A stretch of 33,533 bases of DNA from Halovivax asiaticus JCM 14624 (GTDB lineage: Archaea > Halobacteriota > Halobacteria > Halobacteriales > Natrialbaceae), in contig NZ_AOIQ01000005.1 of NCBI RefSeq assembly GCF_000337515.1, positions 1 through 33,533 on the forward strand, in the 5' to 3' direction. A program made the translations under genes and the position numbers. The notes beneath the pieces are model-generated. The model made no database searches, was not told the DNA's origin, and was given only the letters and a program-made list of their open reading frames with translations. This document shows, piece after piece, positions 16,112 to 24,341 of this stretch. Within the stretch, counting starts at the first letter, position 1. Each line of letters starts with the position of its first letter.

Positions 16112-16248
16112 TCGGCCGAGCCGACGTCTTCGGCTGACTCACTGGGATGGCCAGAACAGGACGTGCGGTGAGCATCGCTACCGTTCTGTTGCACTCGATC
16201 AGTTCGAATCGAGCGGTTCTCAGCAAAGCCAAAATCGAGGTCGACGAT

Positions 16249-16503
16249 CTACAGGTAGTCGTCGTCTTTGAGGCCCTGAATGAGGTCGTCGACGAGAGTG
16301 TCGACGGAATCGTAGGGGAAGTCGGCGTCGCCCGCGGTCTTCGAGTTCAGTTCCATCGCCGTCATGGAGAAGTCACCGGACTCGAACTTCGTGGCCGGAC
16401 CGTCCGGCAGTGCCGGGACGAGGTCCATTGGGTTCGAGACGGGGTACGATGCGCCTTCGAAGGCGTCGGTGAATTGCTCGCGGAGTTCGTCTTCGTTTGC
16501 CAT
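16249..16503 (-). CDS. MTH865-like family protein
   Basis: This 84-residue acidic protein contains DAFEGASYPVSNPMDLVPAL (as PDGPATKFESG follows) and DADFPYDSVDTLVDDLI. That is the layout of the MTH865 family (PF07747), small EF-hand-like helical archaeal proteins whose role is unknown. It is of full length for the family. A TATA box reading TTTATTA on the minus strand at 16529-16535 is 26-32 bp before ATG 16503, supporting this start and a leaderless message. It is a single-gene unit. Confidence 0.88.
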   Translation of the reverse strand: MANEDELREQFTDAFEGASYPVSNPMDLVPALPDGPATKFESGDFSMTAMELNSKTAGDADFPYDSVDTLVDDLIQGLKDDDYL

Positions 16504-16528
16504 TGCAGCCGGTACTTCCGCCGCATAA

Positions 16529-16535
16529 ATAATAA
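16529..16535 (-). promoter_or_regulatory. TATA box of the MTH865-like gene
   Basis: The minus strand reads TTTATTA within an 18-bp AT-only-like stretch (16524-16541), 26-32 bp before the start codon. Confidence 0.65.
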
Positions 16536-16604
16536 ATTATGGGGTAGTTGACTCTCCACGGCGGTGACGGTACCGCTCACGGCGCACGATTCAACCCGAG
16601 AGCG

Positions 16605-17297
16605 TTACAGCCGACGCATGAACGCGGGGAGAACGCCCCGGTCGTCGGGTGGAACGCCGGACCGATCCGAGTCTTGCCGTGCGTCACGTTCGTCCGCCGA
16701 CGAAGTCGTCGACTGGGCGGGTTCTTCGTCGGAACTGGTCCCTGAGAGGGTCCCTAGTTCATTCGCGATACGTCCGAGCCCGCCACCGACGGAGCCATCA
16801 GCGCGCTCGACTGGATCCGGAGTGCCGGCCGCCGATGCTGCACGGGCGGACGCGTCCGGCGATTCGGGACCGAAGTAGTACGGTTCGACCGGATGGAGCG
16901 TGGCGAGCAACTGGAGATTCGCGTAGCCCGCGACCAACAGCGAGACGAAGAAGATGATGTCGGGAAACAGCAGGATCAACGCGATCGACAGGGGCGAGTA
17001 CAGCATGAACGCGGCGGCGCGAAACCAGCCCGGGACGTACGCGTCGACGACGTACGCATACAGCCCGTAGACCCCGAGGACGAGGCCGACGTCGAGGTAC
17101 AGTCCCAGTGGCGCCCAGACGCCGCCCGTCGTCAGACTATGGATCGAGAGTGCGAGGGCGCCGGCCAGGACGGTCGTTCGGTTGACGTAGGTCTCGTCCA
17201 AGGCCATCCCCGTTCCGAGGACGAGTACGTAGAGGATCGGTCTGGCGATCCACCAGGGAAAGCTATCGAAAATCACTGCGGGGGCAGTCCCGATCAT
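16605..17297 (-). CDS. Multi-pass membrane protein of unknown function
   Basis: The 230-residue protein has about four or five hydrophobic segments in its first 145 residues, among them ILYVLVLGTGMAL, VGLVLGVYGLYAYVV, LSIALILLFPDIIFF and FVSLLVAGYANLQLL. A conserved-looking aromatic motif, HPVEPYYFGPES, follows. The last 80 residues are Ser-, Asp- and Arg-rich and disordered, ending FMRRL. I do not recognise the family. High third-position GC and coherent membrane topology make it a real gene. It is transcribed alone, convergent with nothing nearby, and 101 bp from the MTH865-like promoter. Confidence 0.75.
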   Translation of the reverse strand: MIGTAPAVIFDSFPWWIARPILYVLVLGTGMALDETYVNRTTVLAGALALSIHSLTTGGVWAPLGLYLDVGLVLGVYGLYAYVVDAYVPGWFRAAAFMLYSPLSIALILLFPDIIFFVSLLVAGYANLQLLATLHPVEPYYFGPESPDASARAASAAGTPDPVERADGSVGGGLGRIANELGTLSGTSSDEEPAQSTTSSADERDARQDSDRSGVPPDDRGVLPAFMRRL

Positions 17298-17444
17298 ACA
17301 GAGCCCGATACGAGATATCGTCGGGATACCTGCATTAACCTTCCTGCCGTATCGAGCGCCGATTCGAAGTTCGTAAATCGTGCAGCCGTCGCGCCCCCAG
17401 TTGCCACCGACCGATTCGTCTCATGGTGTCGATGAACGTCGGTC

Positions 17445-19052
17445 TCACCGTCTCGATGAGAGTTCCTCGACGATCGGCGAGAGCGATATCGATTCGGCCA
17501 GGACGGTTGCAACACGATCGGACGGAGCTGACGGTGACGCACGATCCGTTGATCCGCTGGGTCGTGGGGTCCCCGACGAACGATACACCGCGTCGACGAA
17601 CGCAGATCTCACCTCGTCCGTATCGAACAGGCCGTGGAGGTACGTGCCGAGCACCGATCCACGGACGGCGCTTCCGGGTTCTACCGGTTCGTCCATGGAC
17701 TGCAGGTGACTCGTCTCGCCTGCGTGAATCTCGTAGCCCGTCGCTGTCCCAGTCGCAGCCGCGATCGGCCCGGTTCCATCCACGGAGACACGGCGCCGAC
17801 GGACCTGCTTTTTGGGGCCGAATCGTGTTTCGACTGGCAAGACGTCGAGTCCCTCGACGACCCGGTCCGACCCGGTCCCTTCGTGCTGGGCGTCGACGAG
17901 CCGCCGCCCAAGTAGCTGGTAGCCCCCACAGATCCCGACGACTGGCCCGTCGAACGAACGGATTGCGTCACCCATCCCACAGGAGACGAGGGCGTGGGCG
18001 TCGTCGACGGTGTTTTTCGTCCCCGGGATCACGACGGCATCGGCGCTCGCGAGTCGGTCACATCCCTCCTCGGTGAGCGGGACGAACACACATCGAACAC
18101 CCGGGACGGCCGCCAGTGCGTCGACATCGGCGGCGTTGGAGAGTCGGGGCAACCGCGGAACGGCGACGGTGACACTGTTCTCGGCCGGCACGCCGTCGTC
18201 GGCTCCTCGGACACCTACCGTCGTCTTCTCGGGCAGTCCGAGACTATCCTCTTCGGGCAGGTCGAACTCCTCGTACGGGATCACCCCGAGCACCGGCACG
18301 TCACAGCGTGCTTCGATCGTTTGGATTCCCGGTTCGAGCAGCGACTGATCGCCGCGGAATTTGGTTATGACGACGCCCACCACACGATCACGAACGTCCT
18401 CGGGGAGGAGTTCGAGTGTTCCGTAGATACTCGCGAATGCCCCACCGCGTTCGATGTCGGCGCAGATCACGATCTTCGCGTCCGCGAAACGGGCGGTCTC
18501 GATGTTCGCGAGGTCCCGGTCGTGTAAGTTTATCTCCGCGATACTGCCGGCGCCTTCCGCGACGATCACGTCCGCCGCGCGTGACAACCGGCGGTGGGCG
18601 GCGATCGCCGCATCGCGGGCCGTCTCCCAGTGGCGCTCGTAGTACGTTCCCGCTTCGAAGTGACCGACGGCCCGACCATCGATCACCAGCTGGCTCTCGC
18701 CGTCTCCACGCGGTTTCAACAGCACCGGATTCGTGTCGGTCGTCGGCGTCGTTCGCGCTGCTCTCGCCTGGACGAACTGCGAGACACCGATCTCCCCCCA
18801 CTGATCGGACGAGGGCGCTGCACCGATCGATGACTCGTCGGTTCCCTCGCTGTGATGATCGACACGGTCATTGCCTGTGTCGTCGCCAACAGCCGACCCG
18901 GAGAGGACCACCCGTGCGTTGGTGCTCATGTTCTGTGCCTTGAACGGGGCGACCGCGTACCCGCGGTCCGCGAGTAGGCGACAGAGACCGGTCGCGACCG
19001 TCGACTTCCCGACGTGGCTCGCCGTTCCAGCCACCAGTACCGTTTCCGTCAT
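17445..19052 (-). CDS. cbiP: Cobyric acid synthase (glutamine-hydrolysing)
   Basis: The enzyme amidates four side chains of adenosylcobyrinic acid a,c-diamide using glutamine and ATP, in the cytoplasm. The N-terminal P-loop domain starts [23 protein letters not shown] and [17 protein letters not shown] follow. The C-terminal class I glutamine amidotransferase domain has the nucleophile Cys375 in [12 protein letters not shown] and His473 in [10 protein letters not shown]. At 535 residues it is longer than usual. There is an acidic insertion of about 30 residues at positions 52-85, between NMSTN and WGEIGVSQ, where most members have a short loop. There is also a disordered C-terminal tail from about residue 492. 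No cobalamin riboswitch-like structure was noted. The adenosyltransferase gene lies 2.5 kb away on the same strand. Confidence 0.95.
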   Translation of the reverse strand: MTETVLVAGTASHVGKSTVATGLCRLLADRGYAVAPFKAQNMSTNARVVLSGSAVGDDTGNDRVDHHSEGTDESSIGAAPSSDQWGEIGVSQFVQARAARTTPTTDTNPVLLKPRGDGESQLVIDGRAVGHFEAGTYYERHWETARDAAIAAHRRLSRAADVIVAEGAGSIAEINLHDRDLANIETARFADAKIVICADIERGGAFASIYGTLELLPEDVRDRVVGVVITKFRGDQSLLEPGIQTIEARCDVPVLGVIPYEEFDLPEEDSLGLPEKTTVGVRGADDGVPAENSVTVAVPRLPRLSNAADVDALAAVPGVRCVFVPLTEEGCDRLASADAVVIPGTKNTVDDAHALVSCGMGDAIRSFDGPVVGICGGYQLLGRRLVDAQHEGTGSDRVVEGLDVLPVETRFGPKKQVRRRRVSVDGTGPIAAATGTATGYEIHAGETSHLQSMDEPVEPGSAVRGSVLGTYLHGLFDTDEVRSAFVDAVYRSSGTPRPSGSTDRASPSAPSDRVATVLAESISLSPIVEELSSRR

Positions 19053-19229
19053 TCGTCACCTGATCCCTGGCGCCCGGACGCTTTGTCGTACCGGTTTCCG
19101 TGACAGTCCACACCCCGATGCCAGTCGTCTCGACTCCCGCGGTTCTCGTGATACTCGCGACGAGCGAGAGACTAGCAACGATTGGTCGACGTGACTCGGT
19201 CGGACGAAACAGAGAAATGACTGCGCTGT

Positions 19230-20741
19230 TCAGGCGGTACCAGCCATCGAGCGATCGGCCCAGTACGTCGCCGCTCTGGTCGAGAGGACGAACCCGACAC
19301 CGGCCAGTAGCGCGCTGGCACAGACTAGGAGTACCGTCGAGAGCACGGACGGAGGGGTCAGGACGAACGCGGCGAGTAACGTCGGCACGAGTGCGATAGC
19401 GACGCCCCCGCCGAACGCCGCGAACCGACCGCCGTCGAAGAGGAATTCGTTCGGTGAGAAGCCGGCCAGCGCCACCGTCAGTCCGTAGTAGTACCCGGAG
19501 TAGCCGACCAGCACGGCGCCGCCCGCGATCGCGTCGAGGGGCGTTGCGTCGAACCACACGACGGCGAGCAGATACGGGAGGCCAGCCGTCGGGAGACCGA
19601 CGAAGAGGAACGCGAGTTGCTTCGCCCGGAAGACGTCGACGACCGAGACGGGGAGCACGAGATAGTCGGACACGTCGTCGAACTGCGTCAGCCAGTTGTA
19701 GGTAGTAAAGGCGCTGACGCCGAGGATGCCACCGAAGAAAATGCCCGGCGCCGGGGCGACACCCGTGATCGATTCGACGATTCCCAGCGATCCGGCGACG
19801 AGCCCGAACAGGAGGCCGACCGAGACGAACGGCTTCGCGAATCCGCCGCTACTTCGACCGAGTTCGAGCAACGCCTTCGCGACGAGCGGATCGTCCGTCG
19901 GAAGCAGCCGTCGTATTCCTTCGAACCGTTCCGGGGCCGTTCGAGAGGGTGGGACGTGAGTGGGTTTGTACGCAGCCAGTGCGAGAGCGCCGACGAGGAC
20001 GGTCGACAGCGCGAGTATCGCCATCGAGACCGGTGAATGAGCGGTGACGAGGACGGTACCACCGTCGAGCCATCCGCTCGCCCAGGCGCCGACAGCCGCC
20101 AGGAGTGCGACGGCGGCGATCGCCCACGTCGGCACCCCGTTCGTCCGCGCCGAGATCGCCCCGACGGTCACGGCCATGCCGCCGACGAAGACGAGCCAGA
20201 GCGAAAGCCACTGCCCGACCAGACTGATCGGGGTCGCTCCCGAAAAGCCGGAGACGCCCACTGCGCCGACCGCCATCGGCAGGACGAAGAAACAGCCGTA
20301 GAAGAGGGCATCTTTCACCAGGAAGAGCCCGAGAAAGAGTCGACGTGACAGGGGCAACGTGTCGGCGACACCGAGTAAAAACTGGTGCGTGCCGAACACG
20401 TCTTCGAGCATCGCCGAGCCGGCGAACCCCGCGGTCCCGGCGTAGAGTCCGAACGCGAGGGCGCAGACGTGGATGCCAATCAGGACGGCGTCCGGTGCAG
20501 TCCCGGTCTCGGTGAGCAGCCAGGCCGTCCCGCCGGCGAAGAGCGTGATCAAGATCGGCATCGTCAGGAACCGGTACCCGCCGAAGAGCGTCGTGTGCAC
20601 GCGCCACTCCTCGCGTGCCAGAGCGCGAGCCGTCACCGCGAGCTGTGTTCGGATCGGTGGCGTCTCGGTGTGGCCAGTACCGACTCCCGGCTCGGTGCAC
20701 TCAGTCGCTCCGTCGGCCGGGGCTTCGGATGCGTTCGTCAT
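19230..20741 (-). CDS. ABC-2-type transporter, membrane permease subunit
   Basis: This 503-residue protein has about 11-12 hydrophobic segments, beginning near residue 57 (FLTMPILITLFAGGTAWLL) and ending near residue 490. The N-terminal 30 residues are polar. The cytoplasmic loop LLPTDDPLVAKALLELGRSS in the middle suggests a duplicated half-transporter arrangement. Its start overlaps the stop of the ATPase gene by 4 bp (ATGA), so the two are translationally coupled and form one exporter. There is no binding protein, which is consistent with export. The substrate cannot be inferred. The neighbouring cobalamin genes are not evidence that it moves cobalamin. Confidence 0.85.
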   Translation of the reverse strand: MTNASEAPADGATECTEPGVGTGHTETPPIRTQLAVTARALAREEWRVHTTLFGGYRFLTMPILITLFAGGTAWLLTETGTAPDAVLIGIHVCALAFGLYAGTAGFAGSAMLEDVFGTHQFLLGVADTLPLSRRLFLGLFLVKDALFYGCFFVLPMAVGAVGVSGFSGATPISLVGQWLSLWLVFVGGMAVTVGAISARTNGVPTWAIAAVALLAAVGAWASGWLDGGTVLVTAHSPVSMAILALSTVLVGALALAAYKPTHVPPSRTAPERFEGIRRLLPTDDPLVAKALLELGRSSGGFAKPFVSVGLLFGLVAGSLGIVESITGVAPAPGIFFGGILGVSAFTTYNWLTQFDDVSDYLVLPVSVVDVFRAKQLAFLFVGLPTAGLPYLLAVVWFDATPLDAIAGGAVLVGYSGYYYGLTVALAGFSPNEFLFDGGRFAAFGGGVAIALVPTLLAAFVLTPPSVLSTVLLVCASALLAGVGFVLSTRAATYWADRSMAGTA

Positions 20742-21478
20742 CGGTCGACGATTGGGACGTCGCGTGGCTGTGCCTCGTCGACGGTCGAGAGGAAGACGTC
20801 GAGGAGCGGTTCGTCCGCGGTATCGAGATCTCGTTCGGCGACGATCTTCCCGTCGGCGACGATCCCGACCCGTGTACAGAGGTCCTCGGCGACGTCGATG
20901 TTGTGTGTCGAGAGGAACGCGGTGTTGTCGTCGTCGACGTAGTCGGCGAGTTGCCGTTTGACCTGCTCCTGAACGAGTGGGTCGAGGTTGGCGAGTGGTT
21001 CGTCAATGAAGACCACGTCGGGTTCGTGCAGGAACGCCTGTGCGATCATCACCTTCTGTTGCTGGCCGCGAGAGAGATCGGTGTGGATCGTCTCGAGACG
21101 GTCCTGCAGGCCGAGCCGCTCGGCCCACTCGTCGATCCGTCGTTCGACGATCTCCGACTCGAGTCCGCGCAGTCTGGAGACGTACGTAAAGTACTCTCGG
21201 GGTGTGAAGAAACTCGGCGGCACCCCTCCTTCAGGAACGATTCCGACCCGGCGGCGCGTCTCGATCGGATCGACCGACGGGTCAGTCCCGTCCACTTCGA
21301 CCGCCCCGGAGTCCGGCCTGAGTTGGCCAGTCAGAATTTTGATCGTGGTCGTCTTACCCGCCCCGTTGGGACCCAGAAAACCGAACAGTTCGCCACGGTC
21401 GACGTCGAACCCCATCCCCGATACGGCGTCGACACCCGCGAAGGACTTGGTCAGGTCCCTGACTCGGATTGCACTCAT
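20738..21478 (-). CDS. ABC transporter ATP-binding protein (exporter type)
   Basis: The 246-residue ATPase has Walker A GPNGAGKTTT (37-45), signature LSRGQ (135-139), Walker B VVFIDE (155-160), the D-loop and the switch His192 in STHNIDVAE. The sequence class (ITGQLRPDSG-like stretch and the EGGVPPSFFTPREYF Q-loop region) is that of DrrA/CcmA-type ATPases that pair with ABC-2 permeases. The Q-loop carries Glu-Gly where Gln is usual (VPEGGVPPSF). It is the first gene of a two-gene operon with the overlapping permease, and a TATA box at 21505-21512 lies upstream. Confidence 0.94.
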   Translation of the reverse strand: MSAIRVRDLTKSFAGVDAVSGMGFDVDRGELFGFLGPNGAGKTTTIKILTGQLRPDSGAVEVDGTDPSVDPIETRRRVGIVPEGGVPPSFFTPREYFTYVSRLRGLESEIVERRIDEWAERLGLQDRLETIHTDLSRGQQQKVMIAQAFLHEPDVVFIDEPLANLDPLVQEQVKRQLADYVDDDNTAFLSTHNIDVAEDLCTRVGIVADGKIVAERDLDTADEPLLDVFLSTVDEAQPRDVPIVDR

Positions 21479-21504
21479 CGATCAGGATGAATTCTCAGAC
21501 CACT

Positions 21505-21512
21505 CGTATAAT
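21505..21512 (-). promoter_or_regulatory. TATA box of the ABC exporter operon
   Basis: The minus strand reads ATTATACG, 27-34 bp before ATG 21478, which is the standard spacing for a leaderless haloarchaeal transcript. Confidence 0.6.
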
Positions 21513-21592
21513 CGTACTGGCACCGGCGATCCGGGTATCGGATTCGTCTCCCGGACTGGCCCACGTCGAATCACTCGGTGCGAATCGGCTCG

Positions 21593-22282
21593 TCAGTACT
21601 CGGTTCCCTTGCGGGCGCGCTGTCCGTCGTCGATGGGGTGGTGTTCCTTTCGGACGTTCGTCACCAGATCGGCCAGCTCGTCCAGATACGCCGGCCGTTC
21701 GTGCCCGCCGGAGAGGACGAGTTCGAGCCCATCCGGTTTCGATTCGACGAGTTCGCGAACGGCAGTCTCGTCGATCAGGCCCATCGCGACGGCGTAGAGT
21801 ACCTCGTCTATAATCAACATGTGTACGCCGTCGTCTGGGTTACCGTCGAAGGAGAGCGGTGCCGTTAGATCGGCCTGGTGAGCCCCCTCGAGCAGTTCGT
21901 GGGCCCGTTCGAGTCCGGCCTGTGCCTGTGCCTCGTGGTCGGCCTCGTCGCTGCCGTCGGCCATGCCGTGCCAGCCGTAGTGACCGAGATTCTCGAAACT
22001 GAACCCCGGGAGAGCCGCGATAGCGTTGTACTCGCCGCGGACGGCCTCGACGCTCTCGGCACCGCCTTTCATGAACTGAAGCAGGTGGACCCGGTAGCCG
22101 TGGCCGGCCGCGCGCATTCCCATGCCGAGCGTGGCCGTCGTCTTGCCCTTACCGTCGCCCCACCAGACCTGGACCATGCCGAACTCGTCGGGCGCCGCTG
22201 GCTCGATCGCTTCCGCGGTCGGTGTCACACCTTTCCCCGGCGTGTCACGGGGATAATTTTCTGTTTCCTCGTTAGATCCCAT
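21593..22282 (-). CDS. cobO: Cob(I)alamin adenosyltransferase (CobA/CobO/BtuR type)
   Basis: This enzyme transfers the 5'-deoxyadenosyl group of ATP to Co(I) corrinoids. The 229-residue protein has the family's variant P-loop GDGKGKTTATLG (about 42-53), LLQFMKGG, LPGFSFENLGHYGWHG, the Walker B-like LIIDEVLYAVAMGLI, and ELVLSGGHERPAYL near the C-terminus. All are typical of CobA/BtuR. I set the start at ATG 22282 (MGSNEETENY), since the upstream open frame to 22414 is His- and Arg-rich and unlike the family. A polar 35-residue N-terminal tail precedes the catalytic fold. It is 114 bp from the ABC exporter operon and likely transcribed separately. Confidence 0.94.
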   Translation of the reverse strand: MGSNEETENYPRDTPGKGVTPTAEAIEPAAPDEFGMVQVWWGDGKGKTTATLGMGMRAAGHGYRVHLLQFMKGGAESVEAVRGEYNAIAALPGFSFENLGHYGWHGMADGSDEADHEAQAQAGLERAHELLEGAHQADLTAPLSFDGNPDDGVHMLIIDEVLYAVAMGLIDETAVRELVESKPDGLELVLSGGHERPAYLDELADLVTNVRKEHHPIDDGQRARKGTEY

Positions 22283-22419
22283 ACCGACTCTCCGGACCGG
22301 GTGCTCATGAAACTGTTCGATTCGACCGTCGCTGACGGCGTGGTGACCGGCCAGTTGATCCGGTAATCTGCCACGTATGTCCGACCGGTCGTCGAGAAGA
22401 CACCGAAACAGCAACCGGT

Positions 22420-23598
22420 CTAGTGAATTTGAACCCCACGACGTGACGACCCGGACCAGCCGATCGCGAAGAGGTAGCAGGCAATGCCGACGACGATGAT
22501 CGAGCCGCCAGGCGGCAAGGACTGGGAAATCGCGAGGGCGTACCCTCCGAGAACCGCAGCCTGGCCGAACAGGATCGACAGGGAGAGTGTTTCCCGGAAG
22601 CTCTCGGCGAGTTGCGTCGCGGCGGCGACCGGGATGACGAGCATCCCTGCGACGAGGATCACCCCGAGGACCTGCATCGCACCGACGACGACGACCGCAG
22701 TCATCACGACGAGCAAGGCATTGTACCCGCGGACGTTCAGCCTTGCCACGCGGGCGGCCTGTTCGTCGAAGGTGATGAACAGGAGTTGCTTGTACGTCGA
22801 CGCGACGCCGATGACGACGAAGATCGTCAACACGACCATCAGTCGGGCACCCTCGCCGGTCACGAAGGCGAGGTTACCGAAGAGGTACTCCTCGACGTTG
22901 ACGGCCGTCAATCCGCGACCGTAGCTGATGACGAGCGTCCCGACGGCGAAGCTCCCGGTGAGCATGATCGCGATCGCCACGTCGCCGTAGGCATCGGTTC
23001 GCTCGGCCAGCCACTGCACCGCCAGTGCCCCGCCGATTCCGACGACGAGCGCGGACAAGAGCAGTGACGCCTGCCAGTCGGTCGTCGCCCCGAGCAAGAG
23101 GCCGACCGCGACGCCGGCGAACGCCGTGTGCGCGAGAGTTTCGCCGATGAGTGCCATCTCCCGGTGGACGAGAAAGACGCCAACGAGCGGGGCGACGATC
23201 CCGACCAGAACCGCCGTGGCGACCGACTGCCACATGACCGGGTGGCGAAAGACGTTCGTCCCTAGCAGCCGGTCCATGTGTTGGCCAGCGTAGACGTACT
23301 GCGTGGCCACGTCCCCCAGCAGGGGATAGGACCGGAGCCAGTAGGCGACGACGAACCCGGTCAGGACGATCGCGAGGACCACCGTCGCCGCGAGCCCGAT
23401 CCGCTGGATGAGACTAATTCCCGTGGCGGACGCCTCCGTTGTCGGTCCTCGTCGCGTCGTCGGCTCGTTTCCCGTTGTGTGAGTGTCGCGACCGCTCGTC
23501 GGGTCACTGTCTGCCGTCGGGTCACTGTCAGCCCGTCCCGATTTGGGCTGTTCGTCGGTTGACGCGTCGTCGGTTTCGAATTCCGTGGGTTCACTCAT
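22420..23598 (-). CDS. znuB: Metal ABC transporter permease (ABC-3 family, ZnuB-like)
   Basis: This is the membrane channel of a zinc/manganese-type uptake system. Residues of about 62-385 hold eight or nine hydrophobic segments with family landmarks: LVHREMALIGETLAHTAFAG (a polar loop followed by the conserved helix), EEYLFGNLAFVT, and GVILVAGMLVIPVAAATQLA. The first 60 residues are polar, Asp/Thr-rich and disordered, with a small repeat of DSDPT at about 24-34. Such an N-terminal tail is not part of the bacterial family. It begins 2 bp after the ATPase stop, so the genes run znuA-znuC-znuB in one operon. Whether zinc, manganese or iron is carried is not decided by the permease. Confidence 0.93.
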   Translation of the reverse strand: MSEPTEFETDDASTDEQPKSGRADSDPTADSDPTSGRDTHTTGNEPTTRRGPTTEASATGISLIQRIGLAATVVLAIVLTGFVVAYWLRSYPLLGDVATQYVYAGQHMDRLLGTNVFRHPVMWQSVATAVLVGIVAPLVGVFLVHREMALIGETLAHTAFAGVAVGLLLGATTDWQASLLLSALVVGIGGALAVQWLAERTDAYGDVAIAIMLTGSFAVGTLVISYGRGLTAVNVEEYLFGNLAFVTGEGARLMVVLTIFVVIGVASTYKQLLFITFDEQAARVARLNVRGYNALLVVMTAVVVVGAMQVLGVILVAGMLVIPVAAATQLAESFRETLSLSILFGQAAVLGGYALAISQSLPPGGSIIVVGIACYLFAIGWSGSSRRGVQIH

Positions 23599-23600
23599 AT

Positions 23601-24341
23601 TCAGTGGTGATGCTGGACGATTCGCCCCGACGCACCGTAGGCATCTGCGAGGGCGTCGCTCTCGACGAACGATTCGGTGTCTCCGTGGTGATACAGGTGC
23701 GTGTTGAGACAGGCGATGTGATCCGCACGATCCGTGACGACGCCGATATCGTGTTCGATCAGGACGATCGTGATGCCGCGTTCGTTCAGCGATGCTAGCA
23801 GTTTGTAGAACGCGTCGCGGGACTCCGCGTCGACGCCCACCGTCGGTTCGTCCAGCGCGAGCAAGTCGGCCTCGGAGGCAAGTGCGCGAGCGATGTACGC
23901 CCGCTGGCGCTGACCGCCCGAGAGCGATCCGATCCGGCGCTCGGCAAGATTTACGATGTCGACTGTCGCGAGCGCGGCGTCGACAGCGGTTCGGTCTTCT
24001 TCAGAGAGACGTGAGTGGCCGGCGTGGGCGAACCGCCCCATCCGAACGACTTCTCGGACGGTGACGGGCATCGTCTCCGCTCGATCCGTCGCCCCCTGGG
24101 ATACGTAGCCGATTCGCTCTCCCTGGTCGAACGACGAGACGGGCTGGCCGAACAGTTCGATACGGCCCGAATCGGGTTCGAGGAGTCCGAGTAGCAGGTG
24201 TAACAGCGTCGTCTTCCCGGACCCGTTCGGGCCGATCAAGCCGAGGAACTCGCCGGCACCGATGGACAACGTCACGTCCGTCACAGCGGGCTGCTCGCCG
24301 TAGGAGAAGGTCACGTTCTCCAGATGTGCGACGTCAGTCAC
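23601..24341 (-). CDS. znuC: Metal ABC transporter ATP-binding protein (ZnuC-like)
   Basis: The 246-residue ATPase shows Walker A GPNGSGKT (37-44), Q-loop YVSQGA (80-85), signature LSGGQ (141-145), Walker B LLALDE (161-166) and switch His198 in LIEHDIGVV. The C-terminus carries a His-rich end (LYHHGDTESF, and a final QHHH). The family is the ABC-3 metal-uptake type, because of YVSQ, MGRFAHAG and the operon context. Its first codons overlap the end of the binding-protein gene by 8 bp, indicating coupled translation, and it is followed by the permease. Confidence 0.94.
   Translation of the reverse strand: MTDVAHLENVTFSYGEQPAVTDVTLSIGAGEFLGLIGPNGSGKTTLLHLLLGLLEPDSGRIELFGQPVSSFDQGERIGYVSQGATDRAETMPVTVREVVRMGRFAHAGHSRLSEEDRTAVDAALATVDIVNLAERRIGSLSGGQRQRAYIARALASEADLLALDEPTVGVDAESRDAFYKLLASLNERGITIVLIEHDIGVVTDRADHIACLNTHLYHHGDTESFVESDALADAYGASGRIVQHHH

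Noticed and set aside
20615..21490. Plus-strand frame of 291 codons
   Set aside because: Antisense to the ABC ATPase and the start of the permease; no domain of its own.
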